A DNA stretch of 64,000 bases from Neoscytalidium dimidiatum (Eukaryota; Ascomycota; Dothideomycetes; Botryosphaeriales; Botryosphaeriaceae): the NCBI GenBank assembly GCA_037367355.1, contig CM074699.1:2418001-2482000 (forward strand), in the 5' to 3' direction. How positions within the stretch are numbered: the stretch's first letter is position 1; each line of letters begins with the position of its first letter. The translations under genes were made by a program, and so were the position numbers. Below, in pieces: positions 35,501 to 46,637 of this stretch. A model generated the notes under the pieces. The model was given only the letters and a program-made list of their open reading frames with translations. It was not told where the DNA came from and made no database searches.

Positions 35501-35590
35501 AGCTAAGATTCGAGAATCTAGCTTAGGGAATTAAGAGCTTTCGATAGATACCGGTCTTAGCGCTTTTTCTCGGAGTTAAATTCGAAGGTG
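29527..35590 (-). mobile_element. Tad1-like LINE retrotransposon, apparently full length, RIP-inactivated
   Basis: About 6.06 kb on the minus strand. The (TTTA)n tail is at 29527 and the 5' terminus (CCTTCGAATT) at about 35590, shared with two other copies. Reading the minus strand gives, in order: an ORF1-like region (about 33.6-35.0 kb); an endonuclease motif AGDFNIYHPWWDL at 33176-33141; reverse-transcriptase motif A LDVRGAYDYV at 31804-31775; a GIP-stop-GSPISPILF block near 31640-31610; YVDNISLIA near 31540; and an RNase H region (YNGELEALTRALEL, VYADN-stop-AA) near 30590-30470. Stops fall where Gln or Trp codons are expected, as RIP predicts. The order EN-RT-RNH with an AT-rich tail fits the fungal Tad1 clade. 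No intact frame survives, so the copy is dead. Confidence 0.88.
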
Positions 35591-38500
35591 ACGAGAAGAA
35601 CGGTAATAATAGAAGTAAGAAAAAAGAATAGAGTAAGAAAGAAAAAGAGCTCTATAAGAAAGGACTATATATCTAATATAGAGATAAATAGAGCGTAGAG
35701 TATAAATACTCGAAGAAAGAGTTACGCGAAGTAGCGGTAGCTATCTAGAGATAGAAGAAGCTACGAGAAATCGCTACTATAAAGATAGTAGACTATATAG
35801 CTCTAAGCTAGATAGCGTACTACGATAATAATTATACTATCTACTAGAGCGATAAGAACGCTATAGAGTAGTATTCTAGTAAGCTACGACGACTTAATAT
35901 AATACTCCGAAAATTAAAAGAGGCTACGAAGGAAAATATCGAAAGGTACTTTCTAGCTAATGAAGACCTTATAAATAGCGAAACCGGAGAACTATACGAT
36001 AGTATACCGGAGTCTAGTAAAGTAGAAACTATCGAGTAATAGTAGAACTAGGCTATACTTAACTAGATCGTAGAATATCTAAACTAATACAAAGATATAA
36101 AGAATATTAAATTTAGTTATACCTCTATAATCTACTAGACCCCTAGATCGAGAATAGATCTACTATCGTAATAGTACTAGATAAAGAACGGAAAACTTAG
36201 CTTATAGTTTTTCAAGAACAACGTATAGTACTCCTAAAAGAAATCGCTATTAAAAACGGCTGATAAGATAGTATTCTAGCTTAAAGAAGAGGCCTAGGAA
36301 ATATAGTAATAATAAGACCTCGCGTATCTACGCGATATAGTCTATACCCTCTATCGATATAATATAGCTACGCGAAGCTACGGTACCTTATAGTAGGTAT
36401 CCAATAAAAAATATAGTAAATTGACCTTCTAGTACCGAGTACGTAACGAATAAATCTACTAGAGGCGTAAGATTAAGAAGAGATAATAGACTTAGTAGAA
36501 GAAAACCCCGATTCTAGTTAAGAAATAAGATAAGTATATACGCTACGAGATATTAAAAAACTAGACGGCTTCCCTAGCTAGAGACTCTAGAAGAAGCTAA
36601 TACGAAGGTTTCTTAACTAGGTTATATACTTAATATCGAATAGAATATCTCGTAAATAAGAAGAACTTAAAACGCTACTAGAAGTACTAGTTATAATTAA
36701 AGAAACTACTATATTAGTAATAATCGATAGTAGAGCGTAAGAAAATTTCGTAGACTCTAAATTTCTTAGGAGGAACGACTTACTATTCTAATCTAAGAAA
36801 CGCCCCTACGAACTAGATACGTTCGATAGATTATCGATAGAATATAATAAGGGCTAGGTAAAGATCGAGACCGATTAGATACGAATAACTCTTAGAGATT
36901 ACGAAGAACGAATTAACCTAGACGTAACTATAAGCCTAAACTACGACGTTATCCTTAGAATACCTTAGTTAAAAACCTACGACCTATATATTAGCTAGAG
37001 TACGGGAACTATAACGTTTCTAGAAGATAAATATAAACGATATCTAGCGAACCTCGAAATAAAAGAGCTAGAGCGCTAGAGCTAAGAGCTAAAGAGCTAG
37101 AATTAAGAGCTAGAACTAGAGAGCTAAGAGCTAGAGCTAGAGAGCTAGAGCCGAGAGCTAGAGCTAGAAAGCTAAGAGTTAGAGCTAGAGAGCTAGACGC
37201 TAGAGCTATCTAAAAAGTACTCTATAAAGACTAAGAAAATATCTCTTAACGCCCTACTACGTATAAAAAAATAAGGAGAATAAGCTTATATTATCTATAT
37301 TAAGCCTAGCCTAGAATAAGAACGCCGAATTATAGTATAGATAAGAAAGCGGACCTCGGAAGTTAATAATCCCCGACCGCTCGAAGGAGACTATCTATAA
37401 CGGATCTACGAGAGGTATAGCCTACTAGGTAGAGTTCTTAACTAGATACGCGTAACGGAAAGTACTACGGGACTAGAGAACGTACCCCTAGAATTCCGAA
37501 AATACGCCGAATTATTTAAAGAACGAGGTAAAGAATTACTATCCGAGTATAAGCTATAGAACTATAAAATACCCCTATTACTAAGAACGTAGCCTACGTT
37601 TAAGCCTATTTATTCTCTCTCTAAGAACGAGGCGGACGTACTAAGGAAGTATCTCGAAACGAACCTAGAAAGAAGATATATCCGACTCTCTACGTTACCG
37701 GCCGGATACCCTATCCTATTCGTACCTAAGAAAAATAGTAAGCTCCGCCTCTATATTAACTATAGATAACTAAACGATATTACGATAAAAAACCGATACC
37801 CGTTACTACGTATCGACGAATTATAGGATAAATTAAGAAAAGCTAAATACTTTACTAAGCTAGACCTTAGAGAAGGCTATTATCTCGTTCGGATAAAAGA
37901 AGGTAAAGAATAGAAAACGGCTTTTCGAATAAGATTCGAATATTACGAGTATACGGTAATACTATTTAGGCTTACTAATATACCGGCTACGTTCTAGAGT
38001 CTAGTTAACGATATACTACGACTATACTTAGACGTATTTATACTAGCCTATCTAGACGATATTCTAATATACTCGGAAACGCTTAAAAAATATATCGAGT
38101 ATATATATAAGATCCTATAGATACTAAAGAAACGGAACCTCTAGATAGCTCTAGATAAGAGCGAATAGTATATATAGAAGACTAAGTACCTAGGGTTTAT
38201 TATTACTCTAGAATATATTAGTATAGACGAAAAAAAACTAGACGTAATAAGAGACTAGCCTACGCTAAAAACTATTAAAGAAGTATAATCCTTTCTTAGT
38301 TTTACTAACTTTTATCGGAAGTTTATTCTAAACTACGCGAAGGTAGTAGCTCCGCTTATAGATCTAACTAAAAAAGAATATAAATTTATATAGAGAGAAA
38401 GATAATAGAATATCTTTAACTTACTAAAACGAATATTTATAGAAGTACCGGTCTTAGAACTCTTCTACCCCGACCTATCTATAATAGTAGAAACCGATAT

Positions 38501-41500
38501 ATCGAACTACGCTATCGGAGTAGTCTTAAGCTAGCTAGATAAGTAAGATAGGCTATATTCTATCGCGTACTACTCCCGAAAAATAATAGGTCTAGAAAGA
38601 AATTACGACGTCTACGATAAAGAACTTCTAGCTATCGTTACGGCTTTTAAAGAATAGAGATACTATCTCGAAGGAGCTAAATACTAGGTTATAGTCTATT
38701 ACGACTATAAGAATCTTTTATACTTTACTACTATAAAAGAACTAAACCGAAGATAGATTAGATAGGCTAAAAAACTAGTATTCTACGATATAAAGATTAT
38801 CTATCGAAAGGAATTAGAGAACGCTCGCGTAGACGTACTAAGTAGAAGAGCCGACTATATAGAAGAAAAGCTAGGACTATAACCGGTAATACTAGTAGAG
38901 TAGTAGAACGAGTTCTTTATATCCGCTAACCGCTAGATCTCCGCTATATATAATATAGAGAGAAAATTCGAAGAGTCGCTTATTCCGGCTAAGCTATTAG
39001 CTATACGCTTAGAAAGTAATAAATAGAAGCGTAGAATCCGAGAAGCCTACGCGGAAGACGCTACGGCTTAAGAAATCGAAAATATAGAAAACGACCCCCG
39101 AGTAACTAGAGACGTAGACGGTATAATTCTATTCTTAGAATTAGTCTACGTTCTAGTAAAACTACGAAAGAAGCTCGTAAAGAATATATACGAGGCCCTA
39201 GTATATAGTTATTAAGAAACCGAGAAGACGATAGAGAGAATTATAAGAAGCTACTACTTTCTAGGGCTTAGAAGAATAGTTTAGTAGATAGTTACGTAAT
39301 ACGACCTTTATATTTAAAGTAAGATAGCGAGATACGTACTCTACGAACTACTCTAGCTACTACCGATATCTAAGTACTCTTAGTAATCTATCTCGCTAGA
39401 TTTTATTACGGATCTACCTAAGTTAGAAGAACCGCTTACTAGAGTTAAGTATAATTTAATACTAGTTATCGTAGATAGAATAATAAAATACGCGTATTAC
39501 CTACTATATCTAAAGAAGGTAAACGCGGAAGATCTTATATATACGTTTCTAAGAACTATTCTCGGCAACTATAGATTACTAGAAGAGCTTATATTAGATA
39601 GAGATAGACTATTTATATTACGATTTTAGTAGACTCTAACTAAATAACTTAGAGTAAAATATAAGCTCTTAACTACGATATATTCGTAAATAGACGGATA
39701 AACGGAACGGACTAACTAGACGCTAGAATAATATCTACGCTATTATCTTAACTACGTATAGAATAACTAGGTAGAACTACTACTACTAGCCTAGTTCGCG
39801 TATAATAGCTCTAAAACGTCGGCGATATAAGAATTACCATTCTACGCTAATTACGGTTACGAGCTATCGGCCTATAAAGAGCTAATACTAAGCGAGTTAC
39901 TAGCCTAAAAAGAAATCCTTAAAGCTAACTAGCTAAAGATACTCTACGAATAGTTATACCTAGACCTAGAATTCGTAGCTCTACAAATAGGTAAATACTA
40001 CGATAAACGATACTAGAAGGCATCGTAGCTAAAGAAGGGGAATAAAGTCTATCTTCTTAGAAAAAATATTAAAATAAGGCGACTAAATAATAAGCTAGAT
40101 TTTAAGAAGATAGAACTATTTAGAATCAAAGAAAAAATCGGGAAAGTTAATTTCCGCCTTAAACTACTAGAAACGATACAAATATACTCTATTTTCTACG
40201 TATTCCTTCTAGAACTAGTACCTAAGAACGCTAAAACTATAACCTATACGGAAGAAATACTTTTAGAAAATTTAGACGCCGATAAAAACCGAGATTAGGA
40301 AGTAGAAAAGGTCCTTAATAGCGGCTATATCGACGGTTAATTTAGATACCTCCTTAAATAGAAAGGAGAATAGAACGATATCTAGAAACTACTAGAAAAC
40401 TACGACGGATATAAATAACTTATTAATAAGTTCTATCGCCGAAACCTAGATTAACTAATACCGCCGTCTCGTTAAATATAAAGGACCTAAAATCGAAATT
40501 AGAAAACGAAGACTACCGCGTATAATTAACTAGCTTAGAACTCTCGAACGGCGTAGTAGCGGAACTAACGCTAGGCAACCCGATAGAACGAGACGGACCC
40601 GTAGCGTTAGCTAAGACGTCGCTACGTATACGCTTTACTAATCGTTTCTCCTTAGCGTTTTTAGAGTTAGATAGTTCTCTAGTAGCTAAAGTAGCCTCTA
40701 ACGCTTTCTAATCCTTCTTTTCTAGCTCGTTAATACTAAGGGTACTATACTCTTACTCGAGTACCGCTAGACTCCTTTTCTCGAGTAACTTACGCTACTT
40801 TCGTAAACGACCTAGCTTAGCCGAAGCTAGCTAAGTACGCTACTTAGCTTAATATTATAATTCCTCTAACTCTTTTAAGAAAGCCTATAGCTTATTATAG
40901 GCTAATTCTTTCTCGGTACGAATCCGCTCTTATTAACGACGTAATCGGTTTACTAGGAAAGGTTAATAAAGAAAGATAAAGAAAGAAAGAACTTACTAGC
41001 TTCTATAGTTATCTATTAAGTATCGTATATATTAAGCCTACGAGAAATATACTCGCTATAACGAGACGAGCGAGAACTAACTTTATAAACGCGATTATTT
41101 AGAAGGCACTTAAAATAGAAACGAACGACTAGCGTAAAGTAACGAGTAGAGAACGCTAAGTCTTCGCGATACGTCTTTTTATTACGATAACGCTTAACCC
41201 CGGCTATATTAGTACTTATAGAAGAAGAATATAGAGAACTCTAAGACTAATAGAAATACGAAAATATAAAAGAATCTTCGGGCCAAAGATTCTTAAAGGG
41301 GAAAATAGTATTACGGCGTAACCTTTATAGGATCTAGGATAGATAGGAGAAAGAAATAAGCGGAGCGTAGATAGCGCCCGAGAAAGGTCTACCGAAAGAT
41401 AGAAGTTACGTAATATTCTACTAGTTTACTAGTTTATAAGGGCTTAGTAGAATAAACTTCTAAATACTAGTTTAGATAGTTTAAGACTATTCTTAGAGAT

Positions 41501-41582
41501 AAACTTCGTAAATACTAGATTATATATACTTTCCTATCTATATATAAGCTATACTCGGTAAGTAGCGGACTAAGGCTTATAT
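35591..41582 (+). mobile_element. Ty3/gypsy chromovirus-like interior, RIP-inactivated, no LTRs found
   Basis: About 6 kb on the plus strand. In order: a gag-like region from about 35.6 kb; a protease-like segment near 36895-37010 (LNYDVILRIP); reverse transcriptase with NRYPLLRIDEL, FTKLDLREGYYLVRI at about 37855 and AYLDDILIYS at 38044-38073; an RNase H region; an integrase-like stretch near 39390 (SLDFITDLP); and a chromodomain-like C-terminus near 40300 (EVEKVLNSGYIDG). Stops replace expected Gln and Trp codons throughout. The left limit coincides with the 5' end of the minus-strand LINE and the right limit with the 5' end of the plus-strand LINE. I found no direct repeat that could be an LTR pair, so the left part, at least, seems missing or unrecognisable. 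The 1.1 kb after 40440 is unassigned and may include a decayed 3' LTR. Confidence 0.8.
37060..37212 (+). repeat. Degenerate (GAGCTA)n minisatellite inside the gypsy element
   Basis: A run of GAGCTA/AGAGCTAGA units of about 150 nt between the protease-like and reverse-transcriptase regions. In the pol reading frame it would encode a Glu/Leu/Arg-rich helical spacer. It overlaps the coding interior of the element. Confidence 0.8.
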
Positions 41583-43083
41583 AACCTTCGAATTCGACTC
41601 CGAGAAAAAGCGCTAAGACCGATATTTATCGAAAGCTCTTAATTTCCTTAGCTAGATTCTTAAATCTTAGCTTCGTAGCTATACGCGCTACTACGTTATC
41701 GCGTAGAAAAGAGACCTCGTTAGGCTAAATCGACTTTCTCGACCTCCGTATTCCTACTAAAATCCTAAATCGACTCGAAAAGACGTAAAAAGTTCGGAAT
41801 CTACCGAAAATACCTACGCGTACCTCCGTACGAAGTTATACGAGATTTAGAGCGCGTTTACGTACCTAAATCTAAGGCGAAGAAGCGCTTTCTCCTCTTT
41901 TTTATCCCGCCCCTTTTCCGCGGCCCGTACATGTAGAGTTTTCACTACCTCCCCACCTACGCGAACTAAGAATAACCGAAAATAAGCGAGAAGCTTAAAC
42001 NNNNNNNNNNNNNNNNNNNNNNNNNNNNNNNNNNNNNNNNNNNNNNNNNNNNNNNNNNNNNNNNNNNNNNNNNNNNNNNNNNNNNNNNNNNNNNNNNNNN
42101 AGAGTCTATATAAATAACTAGACTACGCTTTACTATCTAAAAATACTATCTAAAAACCTAGAATAACTAGCGTAAATACGAGCTTTAAACGTAGTAAAAA
42201 CGCTTATCTTAAATAGAAATTTAGTTTAATTAGAATAGATTCTAGACTATTTTAATATACGCGGTAATAAAGAAGTAGATTTCCTAGCTAAATACGCCTA
42301 TAAAATAAACCTAAATAATAAATCTACTAGCTACGTATTCTTTAGAACGCTAACGTAAGTAGACTTTATTAATTTATAGTAAAAAATAGCGAATAAGTAA
42401 ATAGAAATAGCCTCTAAAGAGTCTTATCTACGGCGGTTTAACTAAAAAATAAAATATAAGCTAATAGATCTCGCTATAGAAAGAGAAACTAGCTCCGTAT
42501 TTTATTAGCTTAAAATAAAATATAGCTACTTTAAGTTCTATTTAAATTACTTTAGATTAAACCCCTCTAATTATTATCCGTATAATAATACGACTAAATA
42601 AACCTCTTAGTATCTAATTCTAGACTATAAAAAGTATTAACTTAAAAGAGAAGATATCTATACTAGTCTAGAAATAAAAAACCCCTCTCTAGATCTCGTT
42701 TTTAATACTAAAAATAGACGAAAGGCTCTTTTAAGCTTTCTATTAATAACTAAAATAGCTATCTAAAAGTAGCTATTAGAACTTACTTTAATAAAAGCCT
42801 AAATATGTACTTTTAAAAAACTAACTTTAGTTCCTCTTTAAAAAGAAGCTACTCTCTTTTATTTTTATTAGCTTATTCTCTACTTCTTTTTATCTCTCTA
42901 CTTACTTTCCTATTTCTTTCTAAAAAAGTACTAGCTTAGCCCCTACTATTTCTAGACTTCTTTCCGAAGAAAACCTAAATAAAAACCCTAGTCGAAATAC
43001 TAGACTAGATATATTAGTAGACTAGCCGTCTTTTATAAGCTTAGCTTATATAAGGACGTTAAACGAATAAATAAATAAATAAA
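41583..43083 (+). mobile_element. Tad1-like LINE copy on the plus strand, interrupted by an assembly gap
   Basis: The first 418 nt (41583-42000) match the 5' terminus of the minus-strand LINE. After 100 N, 42101-43083 matches its 3' end and finishes with the GGACGTTAAACG and (AATA)n tail. Both ends are in the same orientation, so this is one element whose middle, about 4.6 kb if full length, is not assembled. It is RIP-mutated like the other copies. Non-repetitive DNA resumes at 43084 (TTCCATTTC). Confidence 0.85.
42001..42100. other. Assembly gap of 100 N
   Basis: Exactly 100 N, the conventional placeholder for a gap of unknown length. Its position between the 5' and 3' ends of one LINE implies a collapsed repeat. 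Confidence 0.98.
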
Positions 43084-46025
43084 TTCCATTTCTTTAACAA
43101 ATCGCCAAGATGCCGAGCGGACCACGAAAAGACCCTAGCGACCCCGGGTTTTACCTGCCTCCTTCGCCACGCAGTCGGGGCAGGTTCTTCTTCAAAAAAA
43201 GACAAAAGCATGTATCGCCCCACAAGACACACCGCAAGCTTCACTAACGTCTTCTTGGCAGGACCTTCCATCTAGAGGCCTTAGTTGCTCTCGCACCAGA
43301 ACCACGAGATGTCCAGCCCGTCCCCTCGCTCCGAGCCACGCAATGTACTTGGAGGTCAAAATTACGACGAGGAGAGGTCGAGTGCATCCCCATCTTACGG
43401 TACACCCCCCCGACTCGATACAACACGAAGCGAAGTATGGACGGGGATGGAGTACGGCACGATGCTTCGGCGGGAGTCAGGCTCGTGGAGCAAGGCCAGT
43501 GTTCGTCTGATGCATTACACAGCGGTGATTCCCACACACGTTCCCAACAAGTAAAGCGCACTCATGACAGCGGGGCTGCGGAAAGGAATGCTGCAGAGAA
43601 TACCAACCCTCCAAGTCCAAAATTACTGCTTGAAGCATTGATTTGCTTCACAATTTTTTTTTTCATCAACGGTTTTGTAGGCAGTACAAGTATTTCACTC
43701 TCAGAATGCTTGGATTCCCTGTTTAGAAATAGGTTCGTTGCAGTTCGAAGGTCCAGATTTTTCGCTGCCCGTCGTGGGGTCCATGCTTGCGAACATTAGC
43801 GTCGGGAGAGAGCAGCACGAGCCTTGGTTGTAATGGATGTGCACGTGCGCACTCATATTGTGGGAGGGTGAAAAAGAGCCTGACTCGCGAATAGCCCATT
43901 GCTTGATGAACAGCATTGGCGCGCGTTTTGGCACATTTTATCCCATGAATTGTGTTTCTGCTAGACGTATCGTCGACAACCAGGAGCAGAGAGCAATGGC
44001 ACGATTAATCTATACTGTAATTACAAACCAGTGCGGCGGAGCACTTGTTGCAGCCAAATGTTCAGGAGCACGTCATGGATGGCTGTTATCGCACGGATCT
44101 AGCGCGCAGCGGATAGGCAGCGTCGCATGGGAAATGGAATTTCTTGGTCGGCAAATTATGCCAGTGGCAAGCATCTAGGGAATGGACAGCACAGTGCAGG
44201 CGTTGACAGGTGTATGCGCTTGAAGATGGCGGACATCAAAGGTGGAGGAGATGGCAGGTGCATGACGAGGGATACCAATGCGCTGAGATGGGTCGGAAGC
44301 AAGGCCGCAGACAGGCGCATGTCCAAAGATCGACATGGATCTTTCTCGCATCGCGTATGAGAGGCGTGGATGGCTCATCATTACCCGAACTCGATTACGA
44401 CGCGCAACTGGGAGGCTCGCGACGATTTGTATGTTGCGAGCGAGGACTTTCGAAGCCAAAACATAGTCCGCAACAGCGGGCGGAGTCGACTGGGCGGAGG
44501 CACCATGTCCATGCGTTTGAAAGCGCTAGGTCCAAGGTAGAAGCACCTGGATAGGCGGCCAGCAGGCGGGCGGCGCGTGTTTCGGACAGGTTGGCCCATG
44601 TAGCGCACCGACGACGGCGGGCAAGCATGCAACGGCGCGCTCGCGGCAGCACGAGCACAGCGGGGGCGAGATCCGAGGAGCGAACGGTCGCAGCCGGAAA
44701 TGGCCAGACGGCGCGAGAAACAGGCGGCGTGGGAAACGGGCGGCGCAGCAAAACGTACGATAGGCGGGGGACAGAGAAGGTGAGAGAAGAGTGGAGGCGT
44801 CGCGGGCAGAGGCGCGCGGCGTGTCCCCTAGAGAAGATGGCGCACAGCGGACTAGGCTCGCGGCGATTTAACGTCTAAGCGGCGGCGGCGAGATATGAGG
44901 GTATACGGCGGCTTGGCTGGCGGACGGGGTGGCGCACACTTGGGATGGGGTTGCAGTAGTGGGCGGCGCAGGCACAGGAACGGCGGGCGCATGAGAGGCT
45001 GCAGCCAGCGGCGGGGAGCGGGCGGCGGGAGAACAGCAGGCGACGGGCGGGCGAAAGAGGTGGCCGGGGCGTGATGAGGGCTGCGGGCGGCGACCGCTGC
45101 TGGCGGCTGGCGAGTGGTAATGGGCGCTGGGCTAGTGCTGGCTGACTGGCTGGCTGGCCAGGACAGCCAGCTGGTGGCTGCCAGGGCCGAAACTGGCCTG
45201 GGCGCAGGAACAGACGAGCCTATTCGGCAAGGCGCGAGGCCCGCGACGCGGAGTGCCTGGGCTGGCGTGTCATGGATTCAGCCGCCGCGAGCGATCAATA
45301 GACCCACGCGTCCCTGCACGGGGAGCCGCCAGCGAGCAGCTCTCAAGATTGCGAGACACTTGGAATTTTGATTGACGGCCATTTCTGCATCCCAGCCTGC
45401 CCCTGGCCCGTCCGACTCGCCAGCGGTCCTTGAAACTGCTGCGCGCTCGCCCGCTGCGCCTGCGCCCGCGCCCGCCGTTTTTCAACCACGCCGCCGCCTG
45501 CTGCTGCTGCTATCTCTGCTCCTGCTGAGCTCCGTCCGCTTGCTCGTTTGTTTGCCTGCCTGTCTGTCTGCCTGCTTACCTGCTCTGGTTACTCTCGCCA
45601 CGCCGCCACGCCGCCCTAGAGCAGGTACGACCTGGTGCTCCGCTGCGCTGCGCTGCGCTACCGCCTGCCCTTTCCCCCCGTCGACCGCGCGAGCAGTCGA
45701 GACCACGCCCGTCTGCACTCCCACCGAGCTCTCGACTCAAGCCCTGCTGTGCTTTATCTGCCCTTCCCCGGCGCCGCCAGCCAGCGCTGCAGCCGCGCCC
45801 TCCGCTCTATTCCCCATTGTCCGCCGTCGAGAGTCGATTGTCGTGCGATAATTTGCTGCCAGCTTCGGTTGCTGCACAGCCTCGTGTCGCAGATTGGCAG
45901 CCGGCAGATTGCGTCAGGCCTCTCGTCCAACCACCTGCCTGTCGCCAACTCTCTGCACTTTTGAAACGGCAAAGCGAACACCAGCCTGAAGCCGCTGCTC
46001 CTGCGCTCCTCCACCGCGCGCCGCA
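43084..46025. other. Intergenic region right of the transposon island
   Basis: About 2.9 kb with no supported gene. Composition is normal from 43084 onward. The region from about 44600 is strongly GC-rich, with GGCGGC-type repetition. The last 600 nt before 46026 are pyrimidine-rich with CTG/CTGC runs (about 45495-45600) and are probably the promoter and leader of the next gene. Confidence 0.5.
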
Positions 46026-46637
46026 ATGTCGACCCAGGACGAGAAGACGACCTTTGGCGTCACCATTACCCGCCCACTGACCCCGGAGTCCGCCCACCAC
46101 CCCCCTGCCGCGACCAACGTTCCTCCGGCCAGCGTTCCCATCCTCAAGGCCCAGCCCTCGACCGACAGCCACCTCTCTGCCGGTGCGTCGCTGGCCTCGC
46201 CCACCTACCGCACCAACGACCCTTTCAGCCCGTTCTACCAGCATCCGGACAGCCGCTCGCACCTCGAGGTCGACCGGAGCAGGAATGACCTGGAGTCGGG
46301 CCTGCTCACGGTCAACAATGCCAATGGTGCTCCGCTTTCCACGGCCACCACTCAGTCACAGCCCAAGGTCAGCATTGATGGCCGTGTGAAGGAGTGCACT
46401 GTCTGGCCCACCAAGCAGACGCTTCAAGACAAGGCGAGAGCCGCCAAGGCCCAACGTCGCACCTGCCAGTGGTGGGGCCGACTCAACAAGAGGCAGAAGA
46501 TCATGGTCGAGGTTTTCATCGGCCTGACGGTGGTTGCGCTTGCTGTCGGCCTGAGCGTTGGCATCTCGAGAGCCGTGGGTGGAGGTGTCTGGGCTGGCAC
46601 GGGACAGAGCAAAACCATTCCTAAGGACGGATCGTGA
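46026..46637 (+). CDS. Single-pass membrane protein of unknown function
   Basis: Intronless frame of 203 residues. The N-terminal 120 residues are Pro/Ser/Thr-rich and probably disordered. A conserved-looking block follows: WPTKQTLQDKARAAKAQRRT and CQWWGRLNKRQK. One hydrophobic helix (VEVFIGLTVVALAVGLSVGI) comes next, followed by SRAVGGGVW and a short hydrophilic tail. The basic residues before the helix predict a cytoplasmic N-terminus (type II-like). I recall similar small Pezizomycotina proteins with the SRAVGGGVW end, without a known function. The start codon follows a long C/T-rich leader. Confidence 0.85.
   Translation: MSTQDEKTTFGVTITRPLTPESAHHPPAATNVPPASVPILKAQPSTDSHLSAGASLASPTYRTNDPFSPFYQHPDSRSHLEVDRSRNDLESGLLTVNNANGAPLSTATTQSQPKVSIDGRVKECTVWPTKQTLQDKARAAKAQRRTCQWWGRLNKRQKIMVEVFIGLTVVALAVGLSVGISRAVGGGVWAGTGQSKTIPKDGS

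Noticed and set aside
29123..42000. The 410-nt segment at 29123, 35590 (inverted) and 41583 read as LTRs or terminal inverted repeats of a DNA transposon
   Set aside because: At 35590 it is continuous with the LINE ORF1 side and at 41583 it begins a LINE whose 3' end follows the gap, so it is the LINE 5' end. Inverted orientation also excludes an LTR pair for the gypsy element.
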